A DNA stretch of 64,000 bases, taken from NCBI GenBank assembly GCA_003762615.1, contig RIAZ01000025.1, forward strand, positions 1 through 64,000. Reading direction: 5' to 3'. The first letter of the stretch is position 1; each line of letters opens with the position of its first letter. Source of the stretch: Muribaculaceae bacterium Isolate-037 (Harlan) (GTDB lineage Bacteria; Bacteroidota; Bacteroidia; Bacteroidales; Muribaculaceae). Below, one piece after another: positions 1 to 8,169 of the stretch. The position numbers were made by a program, and so were the translations under genes. The notes beneath the pieces are model-generated. The model saw only the letters and a program-made list of their open reading frames with translations, searched no databases and was not told the DNA's origin.

Positions 1-98
<98 letters not shown>

Positions 99-100
99 TG

Positions 101-137
101 GAAGCCGACTGAGCGATCAGCCGGCTTCCTTTTTTTG
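101..137 (+). terminator. rRNA operon terminator
   Basis: GAAGCCG at 101-107 pairs with CGGCTTC at 122-128 and is followed by a T-run. It lies three bases after the 5S 3' end, as expected for the end of an rRNA operon. Confidence 0.9.
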
Positions 138-172
138 TTGTGGTTGTCGTTGTTATCCCCGGAGGGGATAGC

Positions 173-337
173 AACTTCTTGGACTTCTTGGACGGCTGGG
201 ACTTCTTGGACTTCTTTGTCAATACTGTCATTATTGTCATTACTGACAGATTGACAATAATGACAAATTGACATTACTGACAATAATGATGATTTGACGA
301 ATTGTCAGATTGTCATTAATGGAAAAATGATGAAAAT
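173..337. repeat. Intergenic short-period tandem array A (8-9 bp units)
   Basis: The gap between the rRNA terminator and the rplM promoter is filled by degenerate tandem units. First come about five copies of a 9-bp ACTTCTTGG-like unit (173-218), then about ten 8-9-bp units of the types TCATTATTG, ACAATAATG and ACAAATTG (219-330). The units are tightly tandem with no spacers. The second sub-array is clearly related to the array at 3476-3556. No gene is credible here. Confidence 0.75.
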
Positions 338-358
338 GAAAAAATTTTTTTAATTCAT

Positions 359-389
359 TTTGTGGGTTGCTCTTTTTTTTGTAATTTTG
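359..389 (+). promoter_or_regulatory. Bacteroidota-type promoter of rplM-rpsI
   Basis: TTTG at 359-362, a 19-bp spacer, then TAATTTTG at 382-389. This matches the -33/-7 consensus (TTTG-N19-TAnnTTTG) of the primary sigma factor of Bacteroides. It predicts a start near 396 and a leader of about 150 nt before rplM. Confidence 0.8.
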
Positions 390-395
390 CAAGCC

Positions 396-544
396 GATTA
401 TATCCAAATTGTTTGCCGCCTGCCTTGCGATGTGAGATTTTAGGCCTTTCAAGCATCGTCTGTTTCGTTAGGCGGATTTTATATGGCAGCCGTAATTGTC
501 GGACTTCCAAAACATTTATAATCTTATAATAAACTCGATCCAAA
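396..544 (+). promoter_or_regulatory. Structured 5' leader of rplM (candidate autoregulatory site)
   Basis: The ~150-nt leader can form a long-range stem, CCGCCT (416-421) with AGGCGG (470-475). This encloses a second stem, CGATG (428-432) with CATCG (454-458). Leaders that bind L13 are known in Firmicutes, but I do not recognise this fold as a described family. Regulation by L13 or S9 is inference. Confidence 0.4.
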
Positions 545-1024
545 GTGGATACATTAAGTTACAAGACCCAATCAGCTACTCCTGCAACAATCAACAAGCA
601 GTGGGTGGTGATTGACGCAACAGACCAGGTACTTGGTCGTCTCTGCTCTAAAGTGGCAAAAATTCTTCGTGGCAAGAACAAACCTGGCTACACTCCTTAT
701 CTTGATTGTGGTGACAATGTGATCATCATCAATGCAGAGAAGGTGATCATGAACGGTGATAAGATGACAAAACGTGAGTATCTCCGCTATACCGGCTATC
801 CCGGTGGTCAGCGCACGTTCACTCCGAGCGATCTTATGGCTAAGTCTTTCAAGAAGACAGTTAAGGCAGGTCGTCATCCTTTGTTCATAAAAGTTGTAAA
901 GGGTATGCTCCCCAAGGGTCCTCTTGGTGCAGCTCTTCTCAATAATCTTTATGTCTACAATGGTGCAGAGCACGGACATGAGGCAAACAATCCTACAGTA
1001 ATAGATATCAACAAAGTGAAATAA
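545..1024 (+). CDS. rplM: 50S ribosomal protein L13
   Basis: Structural protein of the large ribosomal subunit and an early assembly protein that binds 23S rRNA. The 159-residue product has the family core: WVVIDATDQVLGRLCSKVAKIL near residue 20, then DCGDNVIIINAEK, and the basic stretch RHPLFIKVVKGMLPKGPLG in the C-terminal half. It begins with a GTG codon at 545. The sequence after it (MDTLSYKT) is the N-terminus usual for Bacteroidales L13, which supports this start over any downstream ATG. rpsI follows after 9 bp, the usual rplM-rpsI pair. The promoter at 359-389 drives it through a structured leader. Confidence 0.97.
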   Translation: MDTLSYKTQSATPATINKQWVVIDATDQVLGRLCSKVAKILRGKNKPGYTPYLDCGDNVIIINAEKVIMNGDKMTKREYLRYTGYPGGQRTFTPSDLMAKSFKKTVKAGRHPLFIKVVKGMLPKGPLGAALLNNLYVYNGAEHGHEANNPTVIDINKVK

Positions 1025-1033
1025 TAGAAGCAG

Positions 1034-1420
1034 ATGGAAAAAATTAATGCAATTGGCCGTCGTAAAGCAGCCGTAGCGAGAGTTTATCTCACAGAGGGCA
1101 ACGGTAACATCGTTATCGACAAGCGTCCCCTTGACGTTTATTTCCCCTCTTCTATTCTTCAGTATGTTGTAAAGCAGCCTCTCACTAAACTTGACGTGGC
1201 AGAGAAGTATGACATCGTTGCTCATGTAGACGGTGGCGGCTATACCGGTCAGGCAGAGGCCCTTCGCCTTGCTATTGCACGCGCACTTGTAAAGATTAAT
1301 CCTGAGGATAAATCTGCTCTCCGTGCAGAAGGCTTCATGACTCGCGACGCTCGTTCTGTTGAACGTAAGAAACCCGGTCAGCCCAAAGCCCGCAAACGTT
1401 TCCAGTTCTCAAAACGTTAA
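1034..1420 (+). CDS. rpsI: 30S ribosomal protein S9
   Basis: Small-subunit head protein whose C-terminal tail reaches the P-site tRNA. The product is 128 residues, the normal length. It opens with INAIGRRKAAVARVYL, carries the family signature GGGYTGQAEALRLAIARAL near the middle, and ends in the basic tail KARKRFQFSKR with the conserved terminal KR. It lies 9 bp after rplM and is co-transcribed with it. A structured leader separates it from rpsB. Confidence 0.98.
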   Translation: MEKINAIGRRKAAVARVYLTEGNGNIVIDKRPLDVYFPSSILQYVVKQPLTKLDVAEKYDIVAHVDGGGYTGQAEALRLAIARALVKINPEDKSALRAEGFMTRDARSVERKKPGQPKARKRFQFSKR

Positions 1421-1461
1421 TGTTTTTCGCGGACTTTTCAAAAATATCAGTTTAGTATCTA

Positions 1462-1562
1462 AATCAGCCGGATGAGCCGACCTTGTCGGTTCCTACCGAC
1501 TGATTGGATTTCTAAAGAAATTTAAAAAGAATGTAAACACCCGGTCAGGGTTTCCTTGACCA
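1462..1562 (+). promoter_or_regulatory. rpsB leader with mutually exclusive hairpins
   Basis: An outer stem AATCAG (1462-1467) / CTGATT (1500-1505) encloses two alternative hairpins that share one strand. CCGAC (1477-1481) pairs with GTCGG (1485-1489), or GTCGGT (1485-1490) pairs with ACCGAC (1495-1500). A separate 8-bp hairpin at 1544-1562 ends 19 bases before the rpsB ATG. This is typical of a ribosomal-protein autoregulatory leader. Binding by S2 is inference. Confidence 0.45.
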
Positions 1563-1581
1563 AAAAACAGAAAACACAAAA

Positions 1582-2406
1582 ATGGCAACACCCACTTTTG
1601 AACAACTCCTTGAGGCTGGCTGCCACTTCGGCCACCTCAAACGTAAATGGAATCCTGCAATGGCTCCTTATATCTTCATGGAGCGCAATGGTATCCATAT
1701 CATCGACCTTTATAAGACAGCTGCTAAAATCGACGAGGCTGCCGCTGCTCTCAAGCAGATCGCAAAGAGCGGCAGAAAGGTGCTTTTCGTAGCTACCAAG
1801 AAGCAGGCTAAAGAGGCTATCGCTAATAAGGCTGCTTCTGTAGGCATGCCTTACGTGATCGAGCGTTGGCCCGGCGGTATGCTCACCAACTTCCCCACCA
1901 TCAGAAAGGCTGTGAAGAAGATGACCACCATCGACAAGATGGCTAAGGACGGCACTTTCGACAACCTGTCAAAGCGCGAGAAACTTCAGATCACTCGCCA
2001 GCGTGCTAAACTTGAGAAAAACCTCGGTTCTATCGCTGACCTTTCTCGTCTTCCGAGCGCATTGTTCGTAGTTGACGTTATGAAAGAGCACATCGCAGTG
2101 GCTGAGGCTAACCGTCTTGGTATACCTGTATTCGGCGTGGTCGATACTAATTCAAATCCTGAAAATGTAGACTATATCATCCCGGCAAATGACGACGCTT
2201 CTAAGAGCATCGAGATTATCCTCGACGCTGTATGCGGAGCTATGGCTGAGGGTCTTGAGGAGCGCAAGGTTGAAAAACTCGACACTCCGGAAGACAAAGA
2301 GGATGGTGATGCTCCTGCAAAGCGTCGTCGCGTGCGTCGCAATGAGGGCGCAGCAAAGGAGACTGCTGAGGCTGCTCCCGCTGCAGAGGCTGAGTCTGCT
2401 GAATAA
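1582..2406 (+). CDS. rpsB: 30S ribosomal protein S2
   Basis: Late-assembling small-subunit protein that joins S1 to the ribosome. The 274-residue product has the S2 hallmarks: FGHLKRKWNPAMAPYIF near residue 17, the RWPGGMLTNF segment around residue 93, and the VDTNSNPENVDYIIPANDDA signature near residue 185. Beyond the usual ~225-230-residue core it carries a ~40-residue tail rich in Lys/Arg and then Ala/Glu, which is common in Bacteroidota S2. tsf follows after 19 bp, the conserved rpsB-tsf order. Confidence 0.98.
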   Translation: MATPTFEQLLEAGCHFGHLKRKWNPAMAPYIFMERNGIHIIDLYKTAAKIDEAAAALKQIAKSGRKVLFVATKKQAKEAIANKAASVGMPYVIERWPGGMLTNFPTIRKAVKKMTTIDKMAKDGTFDNLSKREKLQITRQRAKLEKNLGSIADLSRLPSALFVVDVMKEHIAVAEANRLGIPVFGVVDTNSNPENVDYIIPANDDASKSIEIILDAVCGAMAEGLEERKVEKLDTPEDKEDGDAPAKRRRVRRNEGAAKETAEAAPAAEAESAE

Positions 2407-2425
2407 TTTTTAAAGAAGAATAACA

Positions 2426-3418
2426 ATGGCTGTATCTATTGAAGATATCAAGAAACTGCGCCACATGACCGGCGCAGGTATGATGGACTGCAAGAATGCA
2501 CTTGCCGAGACTGGCGGTGACATTGAGGCTGCCATCGAAATCATCCGTAAGAAGGGTCAGGCTGTAGCTGCAAAACGTGAGGACCGTGAGGCTGCCGAGG
2601 GTTGCGTGCTCAGTGCCACTAAACCCGGTTTCGCTGCTATCGTGGCTCTGAAGTGTGAGACTGACTTCGTTGCTAAGAACGAGTCTTTCCGCAATCTTAC
2701 AAAGGCTATCCTTGATGCTGCTGTAGCTGCCGGTGCTAAAAGTCTTGACGAGGTGAAGGCTCTCGATCTCAACGGTCGTACTGTTGAGGAGAACATCACT
2801 GACGAGATCGGTAAGACCGGTGAGAAGATGGAACTCGGTGCTTACGAGTATGTAGAGGCTCCCACTGTAGCTGCTTACGACCACCTTGGCAACAAGCTTG
2901 CCACTATCGTCGGTCTTAGCGTTGAGGGTATCGATCCCGCTATCGGCAAGGAGATCTCCATGCAGGTTGCCGCTATGAATCCTGTTGCTGTGGATCGCAC
3001 TTGCGTTCCTCAGAACGTAATCGACGGCGAGCTTAAAGTAGCTATCGAGAAGACTAAAGAGGAGCAGGTGAAGAAGGCTGTTGAGGCTGCTATCCGCAAA
3101 GCCGGCTACAACCCCAACCACTTCGATAGCGAGGCTCACATCGAGTCTAACCTTGCTAAGGGTTGGTTCACTCAGGAGGATGCAGACAAAGTGCGTCAGA
3201 TCATGAAGGAGACTGCAGAGGCTAAGGCTGCTAATCTCCCCGAGCAGATGATCCAGAACATCGCAAACGGTCGTCTCAACAAGTTCTTCAAAGAGAACTG
3301 TCTGATGGAACAGGAATACCACCGCGATGCCAAGATGACTGTAGCACAGTATCTCGACAGCGAGGTTAAGGGTCTTGTAGTTGTTGACTTCAAGCGCGTA
3401 AATCTTAATCAGGATTAA
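2426..3418 (+). CDS. tsf: Translation elongation factor Ts
   Basis: Guanine nucleotide exchange factor that regenerates EF-Tu-GTP in the cytoplasm. The 330-residue product begins with the UBA-like N-domain containing MTGAGMMDCKNAL (about residues 14-26) and has the CETDFVAKNESF motif that contacts EF-Tu near residue 77. It is longer than the ~280-residue E. coli protein, as usual in Bacteroidales. It ends its operon, and a strong hairpin terminator follows at 3448. Confidence 0.97.
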   Translation: MAVSIEDIKKLRHMTGAGMMDCKNALAETGGDIEAAIEIIRKKGQAVAAKREDREAAEGCVLSATKPGFAAIVALKCETDFVAKNESFRNLTKAILDAAVAAGAKSLDEVKALDLNGRTVEENITDEIGKTGEKMELGAYEYVEAPTVAAYDHLGNKLATIVGLSVEGIDPAIGKEISMQVAAMNPVAVDRTCVPQNVIDGELKVAIEKTKEEQVKKAVEAAIRKAGYNPNHFDSEAHIESNLAKGWFTQEDADKVRQIMKETAEAKAANLPEQMIQNIANGRLNKFFKENCLMEQEYHRDAKMTVAQYLDSEVKGLVVVDFKRVNLNQD

Positions 3419-3447
3419 TCCTATCTCCTAAATAAAGATGAAGGAAA

Positions 3448-3478
3448 AGCCGTAGAAATGATTTCTACGGCTTTTTAT
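3448..3478 (+). terminator. rpsB-tsf terminator
   Basis: AGCCGTAGAAAT pairs with ATTTCTACGGCT, followed by TTTTATTGTTTTT. The palindrome has few A residues on its other side, so it mainly serves tsf. Confidence 0.88.
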
Positions 3479-3556
3479 TGTTTTTGTCAGATTGTCAAAT
3501 TGTCATTATTGTCATTAATGACAATAATGACAGAAATGACAATAATGATAATGGCG
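3476..3556. repeat. Intergenic short-period tandem array B
   Basis: Between convergent tsf and cca lie about nine 8-9-bp units (TCAGATTG, TCAAATTG, TCATTATTG, TCATTAATG, ACAATAATG and similar). They are the same unit types, including both strand orientations, as the distal half of the array at 219-337. No spacers and no coding potential. Confidence 0.75.
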
Positions 3557-3567
3557 GGAATTATTGC

Positions 3568-4995
3568 CTATTTATGATTTATCAGATATTCCCATGCTGC
3601 GTCATGATCGTAGGGGATCTCTCCCTCTATTATCGCTTCCTTCACTATGTCTTTAAGGCGTGCTATTTCCGGACCCGGTGCTACACCGAGACGTTCCATT
3701 ATCTCATTGCCGTCAACAGGATTTTTCCAGTTTCGCAGTTCATCCGCATCATGCACGTATTGCATACGTTCGCGGAGTTTCTTGAATCCTTCAAGCTGGC
3801 GTCTCACCTTATCTGGCTGCTTCGACGTGATGTCGCTCTCGGCAAGGATCATGAGATCTTCCACATCGTTGCCTGCATCGGTGATCATGCGTCTCACTGC
3901 GGAGTCGGTGACGCCTTGATCCCCTACGGACTGCGGACGCATGTGAAGACCAACCAATTTTGCAACGTATTTCATCTTCTCGTTGAGAGGGAGTTTCATT
4001 GTGCGGAATATGCGCGGAATCATCTTCTCACCGATGAAATTATGATTATGGAATGTCCACCCGAGTTTGGGGTCATAGCGTTTCGTGGTGGGTTTGGCAA
4101 TGTCATGAAGGAGTGCCGCCCAGCGTAGCCATTCGTTATCTGATCTTGATGCAACGTTGTCAACCACCTGTATGGTATGATAGAAATTATCCTTATGTCC
4201 TTTCCCCTCTTTCATCTCCACCCCTTTCAGCGGAATCAGGGAGGGGAAGACGTAGGGGAGAAGTCCAGCCATATCAAGGAGTCGCCAACCTACGGATGGT
4301 TTCGGTGCCCTCATTATCTTTGAGAGCTCATCGTTTATGCGTTCGCGGGTGATTATCTCCATCCTTTGCGCATTTCGTTTTATGGCGGAAAATGTGTCGT
4401 TGTCAATACGGAATGCAGAGTATGATGGATTCTCAGAATCGTCCGACTTCTTATAGAGTTGAGTGGCGAATCTTATTGCACGCAGCATACGCAAGGGGTC
4501 GTCGGAGAAAGTGATGTCGGGATCGAGCGGAGTCTTGATTACTCCGGAATGGAGGTCGATGAGTCCGTTGAAAGGGTCGATAAGCTCACCAAACGATTTC
4601 TCATTAAGAGATATCGCCATAGCGTTTATGGTGAAGTCGCGGCGTCGCATATCATCTTCAAGAGTGCCATCTTCCACGATGGGATTTCTTGAATCGCGGT
4701 TGTAGGATTCTTTTCTTGCACCGACAAACTCAAGCTCGAGATCACGAAATTTCACCTGCGCAGTCCCGTAGTTTGGAAATACCGACAGATGAGCTTTCGG
4801 ACCGAGATGGTGAGCCACCGCCTCAGCCAGTTCTATTCCGGACCCGACAGTGACGAAATCAAGATCTTTCGACGGACGCTGCAGGAAAATGTCTCTGACG
4901 AAACCGCCCACAGCATATACATCTTTCCCAAGAGAATCAGAAATCTCGCCGATAGTCTTGAATATAGGATTCTTTAGATCTTCTGTAAGATTCAT
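3568..4995 (-). CDS. cca: CCA-adding tRNA nucleotidyltransferase with HD domain
   Basis: Adds or repairs the 3' CCA of tRNAs from CTP and ATP. The tRNA genes seen in this window mostly lack encoded CCA, which fits a need for it. The N-terminal nucleotidyltransferase head carries YAVGGFVRD (about residue 30) and the metal-binding DLDFVTVG. RRRDFTINAMA and the RNA-binding neck follow, then an HD domain (LRWAALLHDIAKP) in the C-terminal half. Length is ~475 residues, usual for the Bacteroidota enzyme. I chose the ATG at 4995; a TTG lies immediately before it. It is 118 bp from the M24 gene and may have its own promoter. Confidence 0.93.
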   Translation of the reverse strand: MNLTEDLKNPIFKTIGEISDSLGKDVYAVGGFVRDIFLQRPSKDLDFVTVGSGIELAEAVAHHLGPKAHLSVFPNYGTAQVKFRDLELEFVGARKESYNRDSRNPIVEDGTLEDDMRRRDFTINAMAISLNEKSFGELIDPFNGLIDLHSGVIKTPLDPDITFSDDPLRMLRAIRFATQLYKKSDDSENPSYSAFRIDNDTFSAIKRNAQRMEIITRERINDELSKIMRAPKPSVGWRLLDMAGLLPYVFPSLIPLKGVEMKEGKGHKDNFYHTIQVVDNVASRSDNEWLRWAALLHDIAKPTTKRYDPKLGWTFHNHNFIGEKMIPRIFRTMKLPLNEKMKYVAKLVGLHMRPQSVGDQGVTDSAVRRMITDAGNDVEDLMILAESDITSKQPDKVRRQLEGFKKLRERMQYVHDADELRNWKNPVDGNEIMERLGVAPGPEIARLKDIVKEAIIEGEIPYDHDAAWEYLINHK

Positions 4996-5113
4996 CAAAA
5001 TAGTTTTAGAAAAGTGGTCAACAGGCTATAGATATTAAGTCAGCCATGTTGGCACCATTATTTGGATTGCGGCATAAAAGCCGTACAATAGTTATAGACT
5101 TTTGTTATCCACA

Positions 5114-6295
5114 TCAAAGACTCTGTATCTCCTCAGGGAAGGGGGTGATACATTCAAGTCCGGTGGGAGTGACGATATAAGTATTCTCGATACCTACCGC
5201 ACCTACATGCGGGATGACAAATTTAGGCTCGAGAGCGATTGTCATGTTTTCCTCAAAAACGTCGCGGCTGCGTGACGTCACCACGGGGAGCTCGTTGAGT
5301 TGGATCCCGACTCCATGACCGATGAAGGGAGCCTGTTGGGCGTGTCCCATGAAATATTCCGACAATCCCTCATTGCGAGCAATCTCTATCGCCTTGTCGT
5401 AAAGAGTGGCCACCCGGCATCCCGGCACAGCCATTTTCTCACATTCGCGCAGAATATTACGTGAGCATTCGTGTGCCTTTTCAGCGAGTGCGGGTATTTC
5501 TCCGATTTTCCATACGCGGGTCATATCGGTCTGGTATCCGTTGAATGCACCGCATACGTCGATCATCACGGTCTCTCCGGGATGCATGATCGCTCCATTG
5601 GCACCTACAGGAAGCGACGGATCGACACCGGCACCACCCATAGTGAAGTCATACGGACTCGGTGCATCGGCATTATCTCCGGCAATTACCGAACCCATGT
5701 TTATTTCCATTTGGCTTCCGGAAGTGCGTATGTAGCCGAGACACCCCTCAAGGCGGAGCAGACGCTCGATCTCAATCTGAAACTCTACGTCGGTCATATC
5801 CTCGCGATAGCATTTGGAGAAGCGTCGATAGGCAGACGCCTGTCGCAAACCATCGTACCTCATGCAGTCAAGTTCCCATTGGGTCTTCACCATCCTTACC
5901 TTGCGGAGAAGGTGGGAGCAATTTTCTGCCGTAGCCTCCGGGAAGGCTGCCTGAAGACGCGTGATTTCTGAATAATAGAGGTCGTCGAATTCCAGCCCTA
6001 ATCTCTTTGGGAGGGGCATCCCTTTCTCCTTAAGTATAGAGGGTATGAGTTCCGGCTTACGCAGGATAATGGTGTCGTCTGAGGTATCCACGGAGAGTGG
6101 GCGCACCACGAAATACAATGCCGGATGCTCCGGAGTGATATACACGTAGCCTCTGAAAAGGCGTCCTGACGTATAGAATATGTTGGAATTGGATGCCAAC
6201 AGAATTGCATCCAACCCTTCAGATTTTATTTTAAGCCTGATTGTATCAATGCGTTTTTGAATGTCGGCTGATATATCTTCGCGTATTAATTTCAT
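5114..6295 (-). CDS. M24 family metallopeptidase (Xaa-Pro aminopeptidase-like)
   Basis: Probably releases N-terminal residues next to proline from short peptides in the cytoplasm. The 393-residue product has a creatinase-like N-terminal domain (about 1-155) and a pita-bread catalytic domain. The metal ligands are visible: the two Asp of MIDVCGAFNGYQTDMTRVW, the His of FIGHGVGIQLNE, the Glu of IALEPKFV and the Glu of GIENTYIV. Its start overlaps the gldH stop by 4 bp, so the two are translationally coupled in the rny-ricT-gldH operon. Exact substrate is not determinable. Confidence 0.88.
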   Translation of the reverse strand: MKLIREDISADIQKRIDTIRLKIKSEGLDAILLASNSNIFYTSGRLFRGYVYITPEHPALYFVVRPLSVDTSDDTIILRKPELIPSILKEKGMPLPKRLGLEFDDLYYSEITRLQAAFPEATAENCSHLLRKVRMVKTQWELDCMRYDGLRQASAYRRFSKCYREDMTDVEFQIEIERLLRLEGCLGYIRTSGSQMEINMGSVIAGDNADAPSPYDFTMGGAGVDPSLPVGANGAIMHPGETVMIDVCGAFNGYQTDMTRVWKIGEIPALAEKAHECSRNILRECEKMAVPGCRVATLYDKAIEIARNEGLSEYFMGHAQQAPFIGHGVGIQLNELPVVTSRSRDVFEENMTIALEPKFVIPHVGAVGIENTYIVTPTGLECITPFPEEIQSL

Positions 6296-6864
6296 AAATC
6301 AAGAATATTTTTAAGTGTTTTGTAGGCTCCGGATCTCGACATCACTATCCCTATGGCGTGGATACCTTCCGTCTCTTCCTGCGGTATGTTTGAGCCAACC
6401 GATATGGAATATCCTTCAGGAATCTTTATTGACCGATGAAGAGTGTCGGTGGTCTCATAGATGGAATATATGCCATTGCCGATAGGTCTGTCCTCCTTAT
6501 CAAACAGGGGAATAGTCAATTTGGTTGAATCCGGACATTCCATGCCGAAACTGATCTCTTCCAGGTTGAACGTTATTTCGCGTGGCTTTGCCGATGCGGA
6601 GTATCTGACTACGATCATGACGTCGTAAGGGATTGAGTCGACGTTGCAGGAATCAGTGGGCACAGGACTAAACTCATATTCCCATCCGGACGGAATACCG
6701 GATTCAGGAATATCCACAAACGATGAAAACTCCACGCCGGAGTTTTCCAGACAAGATGACATTATCCCTGCAAATCCTGTGGCGAATAAAAAGAGTGACC
6801 ATCTTGCCGATGACTTTGCATTCATCGGCAAGATGGACCGTAGATGAGATACGTAGTGATTCAT
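6292..6864 (-). CDS. gldH: GldH-like lipoprotein
   Basis: Bacteroidota lipoprotein named from gliding Flavobacterium and kept in non-gliding gut species, where its role is unknown. A lipoprotein signal ends in the lipobox MSSC (Cys near residue 36 from this start). The mature part is a ~155-residue beta-rich domain. Placement directly downstream of ricT is conserved in the phylum and supports the name. An internal ATG at 6825 would give a more compact signal peptide (MNAKSSARWSLFLF...) and may be the true start. It overlaps the M24 gene by 4 bp. Confidence 0.78.
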   Translation of the reverse strand: MNHYVSHLRSILPMNAKSSARWSLFLFATGFAGIMSSCLENSGVEFSSFVDIPESGIPSGWEYEFSPVPTDSCNVDSIPYDVMIVVRYSASAKPREITFNLEEISFGMECPDSTKLTIPLFDKEDRPIGNGIYSIYETTDTLHRSIKIPEGYSISVGSNIPQEETEGIHAIGIVMSRSGAYKTLKNILDL

Positions 6865-6888
6865 ATCGAGGATATATTGAGAAGAATT

Positions 6889-8154
6889 TTATCCCTCCTG
6901 CTGACGTGGCTTGGGCTTTGGTTTCTTTTTGGGTTTCGGTCTATTATCCTGCGGTGCTCTTGCTGCAGCCGGACGGTCGTCAGGTCGGGAGTCATCGCGT
7001 GGTTTTTCCAGAGCCGGTTTCTCCTTGCGTTGCTCTTCCGGGGATTTGTTCTTCTTCTTTTTCTTCTTCTTGTTTTTATCAAATCGGGTGAGGCTGTCCT
7101 GCCCGATTATGTCGCCATATTCCTTTTTGGAGGTTTCGTCAGAGTTGGGATCAAGCGAGTCAACACGTATGCCTTGCTTGTTGAGGGCAATTATCTCAAA
7201 AGCGCGAGATGCTGAGATTGTCACGAGATTCGCCGGTATGTTGCGGTCGGTGGAATACGTGATCTTATGTGCCAGTATATCGGGCTTGAAATAATAGAAG
7301 GTGTTATCTTTCGTCTCAAGAGTCACGTCTTTCGGTGGCAACTTCTTCTGCGCCTCTGCGTAAGAGTCGGTCTCGAAGTTGAGACAGCATTTCAGCTTGG
7401 CACATTGTCCGGCGAGTTTCTGAGGATTCATCGAGAGATCCTGAAGTCGTGCCGCTCCTGTTCCTACAGAAACGAACTTACCCATCCACGACGAGCAGCA
7501 TAGCGGGCGTCCGCATGGACCGATGCCACCGATTCTTCCGGCTTCCTGTCGGGCTCCTATCTGTTTCATCTCGATTCTCACCTTGAAGGTGTCGGCGAGG
7601 ATACGGATCAGCTTCCTGAAATCCACGCGTTCGTCTGCGATGTAATAGAAAATAGCCTTTCCGCCGTCGCCTTGGTATTCCACATCTCCGATTTTCATAG
7701 CCAGTCCCAACTCTTCAGCTATGGATCTCGCCTTTATCATCGTGGAATGTTCGCGTGCGCGAGCCTCCTCAAATTTCTCTATATCCGACGGGCGTGCTAT
7801 ACGGAACACTTTCTTCAGTTCAGCCGTAGGCTTCACCCCGTTTTTCTTCATCTGTAGCGCAACGAGCGGACCAATCATGGTGACTCTTCCGATATCATGT
7901 CCCGGAGACGCCTCGACTGCCACAATATCGCCTATTTTGAGAGGGAATGCCGAGGGGTTGGAGTAGAAGCCGATGCGCGTGTTCTTGAACATTACTTCCA
8001 CTATGCCCTTAGGATCCACGCCAGGGATATCGGCGAGCCAGTCTGTTGCGAGAAGTTTGCCGCGCTGTTCCCTTCTGGGGCAACCTGTGCAGGAACTTCT
8101 CTTCTGGCAACTGCCGCATCCACTGTTAAACACATTCTGTACTTTCTCTTCCAT
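6889..8154 (-). CDS. ricT: PSP1-domain protein RicT
   Basis: Relative of Bacillus RicT (YaaT), part of a complex that modulates RNase Y cleavage; pairing with rny in one operon suggests the same link here. The 421-residue product starts with a Cys-rich segment (SGCGSCQKRSSCTGCPR, about 11-27) and has further Cys motifs in the middle (CGRPLCCSSWMG and CAKLKCCLNF). These could bind a metal or Fe-S cluster with partners. The PSP1 domain follows the N-terminal part. The last ~60 residues are a disordered Lys/Pro/Arg-rich tail. It is 15 bp from rny and 24 bp from gldH. Confidence 0.9.
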   Translation of the reverse strand: MEEKVQNVFNSGCGSCQKRSSCTGCPRREQRGKLLATDWLADIPGVDPKGIVEVMFKNTRIGFYSNPSAFPLKIGDIVAVEASPGHDIGRVTMIGPLVALQMKKNGVKPTAELKKVFRIARPSDIEKFEEARAREHSTMIKARSIAEELGLAMKIGDVEYQGDGGKAIFYYIADERVDFRKLIRILADTFKVRIEMKQIGARQEAGRIGGIGPCGRPLCCSSWMGKFVSVGTGAARLQDLSMNPQKLAGQCAKLKCCLNFETDSYAEAQKKLPPKDVTLETKDNTFYYFKPDILAHKITYSTDRNIPANLVTISASRAFEIIALNKQGIRVDSLDPNSDETSKKEYGDIIGQDSLTRFDKNKKKKKKKNKSPEEQRKEKPALEKPRDDSRPDDRPAAARAPQDNRPKPKKKPKPKPRQQEG

Positions 8155-8169
8155 AAAAAGCAGACTATG

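Noticed and set aside
572..1225. Long minus-strand ORF across rplM and rpsI
   Set aside because: It lies wholly antisense to two certain ribosomal protein genes and has a composition unlike a real protein. It is a frame shadow.
2240..3322. 360-codon minus-strand ORF across tsf
   Set aside because: Antisense to tsf and rpsB; its long Ser/Leu/His-rich product comes from the codon use of the real genes.
5105..5113. DnaA box / replication origin
   Set aside because: TTATCCACA is a perfect DnaA box, but it is single, touches the end of the M24 gene, and no cluster of boxes, dnaA gene or A/T-rich unwinding region is present.
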